The position numbers and the translations under genes are program-made. The notes below the pieces were generated by a model. It was not told the origin of the DNA. It did no database searches and saw only the letters and a list, made by a program, of their open reading frames with translations. DNA of 9,015 nt from NCBI GenBank assembly GCA_030837265.1, contig JAUPKV010000644.1, positions 1 to 9,015 on the forward strand, given 5' to 3'. Source of the stretch: Methanobacteriota archaeon. Its GTDB lineage: Archaea; Halobacteriota; Methanosarcinia; Methanosarcinales; Methanosarcinaceae. This document shows positions 6,166 to 9,015 of this stretch, piece after piece (the first letter of the stretch is position 1; each line of letters begins with the position of its first letter).

Positions 6166-6918
6166 TTATGCTTCCATCCTCGAAAAAAGCTTTATCCCGA
6201 CAGCACAGACTAAAACTGATAATATACCTATTACTGCCAGGTCATTGTAAACTCCGAAAGTACTCATACCCACAATAGCTCCCCTCAATCCATCGACCCC
6301 ATAGGTGAGCGGATTGATCCGGCTTATCAAATAAATAGGAGCAGGCAGATTTTGAAGGGGAAAGAGAGCCCCGGATAGGAAAAAAACGGGCATAATCAGG
6401 AAGTTCAAAAGCATCTGATAACCTTGGAAATCTTTCAATTCCGTGGCAATAGCAAGCCCCAGCCCTGTAAAGAAAATAGCTATCAGAAACATGAAAGTCA
6501 TTCCCAGGAAAAGGCTGCCCATGCTTTGAATCCTGAACCCGAGCAAATAAGTCGTGATCAGCACTATAAATCCCTGAATTAGAGCTATGGTTGCCCCTCC
6601 AAGGGTTTTTCCGATCATGATTTCTGTTCTTGAAATCGGAGCTACCAGAGTCTCTTTGAGAAATCCAACGCGGCGGTCCCATATAACCTCGAGTCCGGAA
6701 AAAATGGAAGTAAAAAGAATAGCCATGGCAACAATTCCCGGAGTAAGAAAATGCGTATAGTTTGCCCCTTCACTGACTTTTGAATACATCGGACCGAACC
6801 CGATAGCAAAGCAGACCAAAAAAACAAGAGGTCGGCCAAGAGAACCTATTAACCTTGATCTTGAGCGCCAGTAATGTTTGAGCTGCCTGAGACAAAGGAT
6901 GTAGATAACTTCAATCAT
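6166..6918 (-). CDS. ABC-2 type transporter permease, DrrB-like
   Basis: A 250-residue integral membrane subunit of an ABC exporter. Six hydrophobic segments lie at about 27-45, 58-78, 103-125, 134-158, 168-188 and 226-246, the usual number and length for DrrB/NodJ-type permeases. Family marks are FLKETLVAPISR (86-97), the cytosolic loop typical of these permeases, and the C-terminal ABC-2 signature ending LPAPIYLISRINPLTYGVDG (191-210) with the conserved NPLTY. Such permeases pair with an ATPase encoded beside them to export drugs, lipids or polysaccharide. Here no ATPase gene lies on either side within the window, so the partner must be elsewhere or shared. GGAGG lies 8 nt before the ATG. 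Substrate cannot be inferred. Confidence 0.92.
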   Translation of the reverse strand: MIEVIYILCLRQLKHYWRSRSRLIGSLGRPLVFLVCFAIGFGPMYSKVSEGANYTHFLTPGIVAMAILFTSIFSGLEVIWDRRVGFLKETLVAPISRTEIMIGKTLGGATIALIQGFIVLITTYLLGFRIQSMGSLFLGMTFMFLIAIFFTGLGLAIATELKDFQGYQMLLNFLIMPVFFLSGALFPLQNLPAPIYLISRINPLTYGVDGLRGAIVGMSTFGVYNDLAVIGILSVLVCAVGIKLFSRMEA

Positions 6919-7210
6919 TATCTTATCCTCCAGTAAATTTATTTTAAAACTTCTATTAACTGTATTAAATATTTGGAATAATACATTATAAACATTTCTA
7001 GTCTGTTTTTTTTACTTTCCATAAACATAACCAGGATTACCTTTCTTCCTTAATCGCAACCAATTAGGAAAAGAGTTCAAATCTCCAAACAGACAACACT
7101 GCTTTCAGGTAAAATGAGGTTAGAATAAAAGAGTATCAGATAGACAACAATCTATGAAAATTCTGGAAACTCAGAGCAAAGAAATTTAAAATAGGTCCTT
7201 ACTCATGGAT

Positions 7211-7230
7211 AAAAAAAAGTAAAGTAAAAA
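7211..7230 (-). terminator. T-rich stretch, candidate terminator of the Cys-rich gene
   Basis: On the minus strand this reads TTTTTACTTTACTTTTTTTT, with eight final T residues. It lies about 70 bases beyond the stop codon of the 51-residue gene. If it is the transcript end, the 23-bp tandem repeat would be within the 3' untranslated region. Confidence 0.35.
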
Positions 7231-7238
7231 GTGGTATT

Positions 7239-7284
7239 ATCCATTTTCTTTTGATACGGTAATCCATTTTCTCTTGATACGGTA
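7239..7284. repeat. Tandem duplication, 2 x 23 bp
   Basis: Unit 1 is 7239-7261 and unit 2 is 7262-7284. They abut exactly and share 22 of 23 bases; the only difference is T versus C at position 12 of the unit. Each unit begins ATCCATTTTC and ends TTGATACGGTA. It lies in the spacer 15 bases beyond the stop of the Cys-rich gene. Neither unit is palindromic. Confidence 0.9.
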
Positions 7285-7298
7285 ATTTTTTGCTTTAT

Positions 7299-7454
7299 TT
7301 ACTTCTTCAATTTCATCGTTTCTCCACAACAGTCCATGTCACCTGTGCAGCCTGTAGAGCAGCTGTTTTCTTTGCATTCACTTATCACTTTCAATTCAAG
7401 CCCACAACTTTCACAAACAAGAATCTGACCGTCTTTCAAATTACTACAATTCAT
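7299..7454 (-). CDS. 51-residue Cys-rich protein, desulforedoxin-like metal site
   Basis: The minus-strand ORF starts at ATG 7452-7454, with AGGTG 5 nt upstream, and ends at TAA 7299-7301. It has eight cysteines: C3, C14, C17, C27, C32, C36, C42 and C43. The frame reads GQILVCESCGLELKV (9-23) and DCCGETMKLKK (41-51). This mirrors desulforedoxin and the desulfoferrodoxin N-terminal domain: a G-x-V-Y-x-C-x2-C-G strand followed by a C-C-G-E-x-M turn, whose four cysteines hold one iron or zinc. The insert between them carries three further cysteines (C27, C32, C36), more than in a classic 36-residue desulforedoxin, so a second metal or a disulfide is possible. A role in redox or oxygen defence is an inference from the fold. 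A zinc-ribbon miniprotein is the main alternative. Confidence 0.8.
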   Translation of the reverse strand: MNCSNLKDGQILVCESCGLELKVISECKENSCSTGCTGDMDCCGETMKLKK

Positions 7455-7501
7455 TCTGACACCTTATATTCTTGATAGAGAGGGTATGTAATCTATGCTC
7501 A

Positions 7502-7550
7502 AACCATTTTTGAAACAATGGTTCTGAAGAGTGGTTCTAAGATAAGAACC
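7502..7550. promoter_or_regulatory. Two adjacent hairpins upstream of the Cys-rich gene
   Basis: AACCATT (7502-7508) pairs with AATGGTT (7517-7523), leaving an 8-nt loop. GGTTCT (7533-7538) pairs with AGAACC (7545-7550), leaving a 6-nt loop. GGTTCT also occurs at 7520-7525, so AGAACC could pair with either copy and the structures could compete. They lie about 50-95 bases upstream of the minus-strand ATG at 7454, which suits an operator or a structured leader. No clear TATA box was found to say which. Confidence 0.35.
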
Positions 7551-8109
7551 TGATTCCAAACCTTAACTCTGCTCATTTTGGAATTACTCTTTGTTGTATC
7601 CTTTTTCAGCGAAGTTTATAACTTCTGAACAGGTAACGATAGCACTTAAATTATAAATAAGTTGATTATCTGCGCTGGTTAATCCTTTGAAAACGTAATT
7701 TTGCCCTTTTCGATTAATGAAGGAGCAATCTCTGCGATGGGGTAGAGTTTCTCCCAGGGAAGAAAGTGTAAGTTTTTGCTTCATTTTTAAAAAATAAGTT
7801 TTATTCAAATCTTTTTTATGCTGAAAAACTTGATTAAACCTTTTTTGGATTTTTCTCTCCATTTTACAGAACAAATAATAATGTACCTACACCGTGTTCT
7901 GACGGACGTATAAATTCATGTGGAAACTTTTGTCTAAACGATTCATAAGATGCGGGGCTATTTTAATCTTTATAATTTCCAACTCTTACAAATCCTCAGC
8001 TCCCCATCTTAAAAACGATTTAAGTCATTATTAAATGTTAATACATAAATTAAATAGTAATTAAAACTTTTTTTGTAAATTTAACCTATTTCACCGCGTT
8101 ATTTTGGTA

Positions 8110-8123
8110 AGTATATTTATATT
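8110..8123 (+). promoter_or_regulatory. TATA-like box of the surface-protein gene
   Basis: AGTATATTTATATT lies about 90-100 bases before the ATG at 8213. Transcription about 25 bases downstream would begin near 8140-8145, at the left arm of the inverted repeat at 8145-8180, leaving a leader of about 70 bases. Confidence 0.45.
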
Positions 8124-8144
8124 CGCCCCGGGTTTATTGAGAAT

Positions 8145-8180
8145 TGTCAATTGCCAATTATTCAATGAGGCAAATTGACA
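8145..8180 (+). promoter_or_regulatory. Imperfect inverted repeat in the leader of the surface-protein gene
   Basis: TGTCAATTGCC (8145-8155) and GGCAAATTGACA (8169-8180) form an 11-bp stem with a single bulged A and a 13-nt loop. The structure ends 22 bases before the GAGGT ribosome-binding site. It could be a 5'-terminal stem-loop that stabilises the mRNA, or a dimeric protein operator overlapping the transcription start. Confidence 0.5.
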
Positions 8181-8202
8181 GGATATGTAAATAACCGCAA
8201 AA

Positions 8203-8207
8203 GAGGT
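8203..8207 (+). promoter_or_regulatory. Ribosome-binding site of the surface-protein gene
   Basis: GAGGT sits 5 nt before the ATG at 8213. It selects this start, which in turn gives a well-formed signal peptide. Confidence 0.75.
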
Positions 8208-8212
8208 ATTTC

Positions 8213-9015
8213 ATGAAACTAAAAACAATAAAAGCATTAAGCTCATTCTCTCGTGTTGCAGCAGTGCTTTTAGTATTATGTATTATTCCCTCATGTGCAC
8301 TCGCTTCTGAAAATAAGCCAGTATTTTGCCCTGGAGGAAATGTCACTGCAGAAAATTTCACAGATATTAAATCAAATATGCTTGATTCAATTAATAAGCA
8401 AATTAATGAACTCCAAGAGTTATATACAAATGTAAGCGAAGCAACTAACGCAACTGAACTTCAAGAAGTATTATCAAGTCATAGGCCGGCAAATGAAGGC
8501 ATGGGACCTGCCGGGATGAATAAAGGACCTTCCGGAATGAATGTATTTGACCTTGATAAGATTGCAAACGTAACTGATGATAACTTCACTGAGGTCCGGA
8601 CAGAAATTGTCAGTTCCCTTGGAAACATGACCGGCATGTTGAACGATCAGTTGAATGATACAAATGTCACTCAAGACAGCAACAGGACTGAAGAAACTAA
8701 TGCAAAGATCACTGAAATTGAAAACTTATCAACTGAAGTGAGTGAAGCTTCAAATTCAACGGAATTGAAGGAGATTATATTCACATATGTACAGACTCAA
8801 TCTGTTGAATCAATTGATAAGGAAATCGAACATCTTCAGTCACAGACAAACGATACTAACTGCACGTCCGGAAATACAACCGAGCTCAGCAGCAGGATAA
8901 CAGAACTCACGACCCTTTATGAAAAAATAAATGCAGCAGAGTCACTGGATAGCCTTAAGGAGATACTGTCTTCATCAACTCAAATTCCCGGAATCGGAGG
9001 TCCGATGGGACCTGG
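8213..9015 (+). CDS. Secreted, sequon-rich repeat protein (3' end outside window)
   Basis: The first 267 residues are visible and the frame is still open at the window end. Residues 1-31 form a signal peptide: basic start MKLKTIK, hydrophobic core VAAVLLVLCII, probable cleavage after ALA31. The mature part is hydrophilic and acidic, with 15 N-x-S/T sequons (N43, 48, 73, 79, 119, 124, 138, 148, 151, 157, 171, 181, 213, 216, 221), pointing to a glycosylated surface or secreted protein. A helical motif recurs three times: ELQELYTNVSEATNATELQE (66-85), IENLSTEVSEASNSTELKE (169-187) and ELTTLYEKINAAESLDSLKE (231-250). Gly-Met-Pro turns follow the first (about 96-109) and third (about 260-267) copies. 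A related SxxSIxKxIxxLQ segment occurs at 57-68 and 198-209. No enzyme motif is visible. A C-terminal anchor may lie beyond the window. Function is unknown. Confidence 0.85.
   Translation, partial: MKLKTIKALSSFSRVAAVLLVLCIIPSCALASENKPVFCPGGNVTAENFTDIKSNMLDSINKQINELQELYTNVSEATNATELQEVLSSHRPANEGMGPAGMNKGPSGMNVFDLDKIANVTDDNFTEVRTEIVSSLGNMTGMLNDQLNDTNVTQDSNRTEETNAKITEIENLSTEVSEASNSTELKEIIFTYVQTQSVESIDKEIEHLQSQTNDTNCTSGNTTELSSRITELTTLYEKINAAESLDSLKEILSSSTQIPGIGGPMGP

Larger units (their letters stand above)
6919..7298. other. Intergenic spacer upstream of the permease
   Basis: About 380 bases without a gene. It holds the permease ribosome-binding site (GGAGG on the minus strand at about 6927-6931), a weak TATA-like GTTTATAATG on the minus strand near 6985-6994, a T-rich minus-strand stretch at 7211-7230 and the 23-bp tandem repeat at 7239-7284. 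I see no coding frame of quality on either strand. Confidence 0.5.
7455..8212. other. Long spacer between the Cys-rich gene and the surface-protein gene
   Basis: About 760 bases. Besides the hairpins at 7502-7550 and the promoter and leader of the gene at 8213, it contains a minus-strand frame from about 7862 down to 7584. This is open for 92 codons from the ATG but has no ribosome-binding site and an unusual composition. A second minus-strand frame over the same DNA gives a protein-like run around PWEKLYPIAEIAPSLIEKG before stops. That pattern may be a decayed gene. No intact gene is supported. Confidence 0.4.

Noticed and set aside
6242..6839. Two further minus-strand frames within the permease gene
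   Set aside because: They overlap the clear ABC-2 permease frame, which has six membrane segments and the family signature.
7290..7475. Plus-strand open frame of 61 codons
   Set aside because: It is the complement of the Cys-rich minus-strand gene, which has a ribosome-binding site and a recognisable metal-site pattern.
7584..7874. Minus-strand 96-codon frame as an intact gene
   Set aside because: It would begin with TTG without a properly spaced ribosome-binding site, and its composition is unlike the other proteins here. Listed only as a possible relic.
8158..8674. Minus-strand frames of 66-67 codons
   Set aside because: They are antisense to the leader and coding region of the secreted protein.
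1..9015. CRISPR array, tRNA or rRNA gene, insertion sequence or prophage
   Set aside because: No regularly spaced repeats, cloverleaf-like sequence, transposase or integrase motif, or flanking target duplications were seen on either strand.

Overview
The window looks like chromosomal DNA of a methanogenic archaeon close to Methanosarcina. The support is AT-rich intergenic DNA with archaeal TATA-like boxes, strong GGAGG/GGTGA ribosome-binding sites, a winged-helix regulator with the FilR1/DUF1724 domain found mainly in methanogens, a long hybrid sensor kinase paired with an output-less receiver protein, and a secreted protein packed with N-glycosylation sequons. Genus is inferred from protein family resemblance, not from a database match.

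Layout. 1-526: AT-rich leader with one 17-codon ORF that has its own promoter-like and ribosome-binding signals. 527-1312 (+): FilR1/Msr-type winged-helix transcription factor. 1354-4711 (-): two overlapping genes, a 1001-residue membrane hybrid histidine kinase followed by a stand-alone CheY-like receiver. The regulator and the kinase/receiver pair converge, and an inverted repeat lies between them. 4712-5593: mostly non-coding, but it holds a small acidic ORF (5119-5307, -) with a perfect GGAGG and no standard start codon. 5594-6118 (+): an unrecognised 174-residue beta-rich protein. 6166-6918 (-): an ABC-2 (DrrB-like) permease with no ATPase gene next to it. 7299-7454 (-): a 51-residue Cys-rich protein with a desulforedoxin-like pattern. 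Around it are a 23-bp tandem duplication and a pair of hairpins. 8213-9015 (+, runs off the window): a secreted repeat protein with 15 N-glycosylation sequons in the visible 267 residues.

How the genes may work together. Kinase + lone receiver + FilR1-family DNA-binding protein is the same set of parts as the FilI/FilR2/FilR1 signalling system described in Methanothrix (Methanosaeta) harundinacea. The simplest inference is one signalling module: an extracytoplasmic sensor feeds a phosphorelay through two internal receivers and one free receiver, and the adjacent winged-helix protein is a candidate output. The ligand and target genes cannot be read from the sequence. The right half looks like unrelated single-gene transcription units (hypothetical protein, orphan permease, metal-site miniprotein, surface protein) separated by long AT-rich spacers. 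No tRNA, rRNA, CRISPR array, transposase or integrase was seen.
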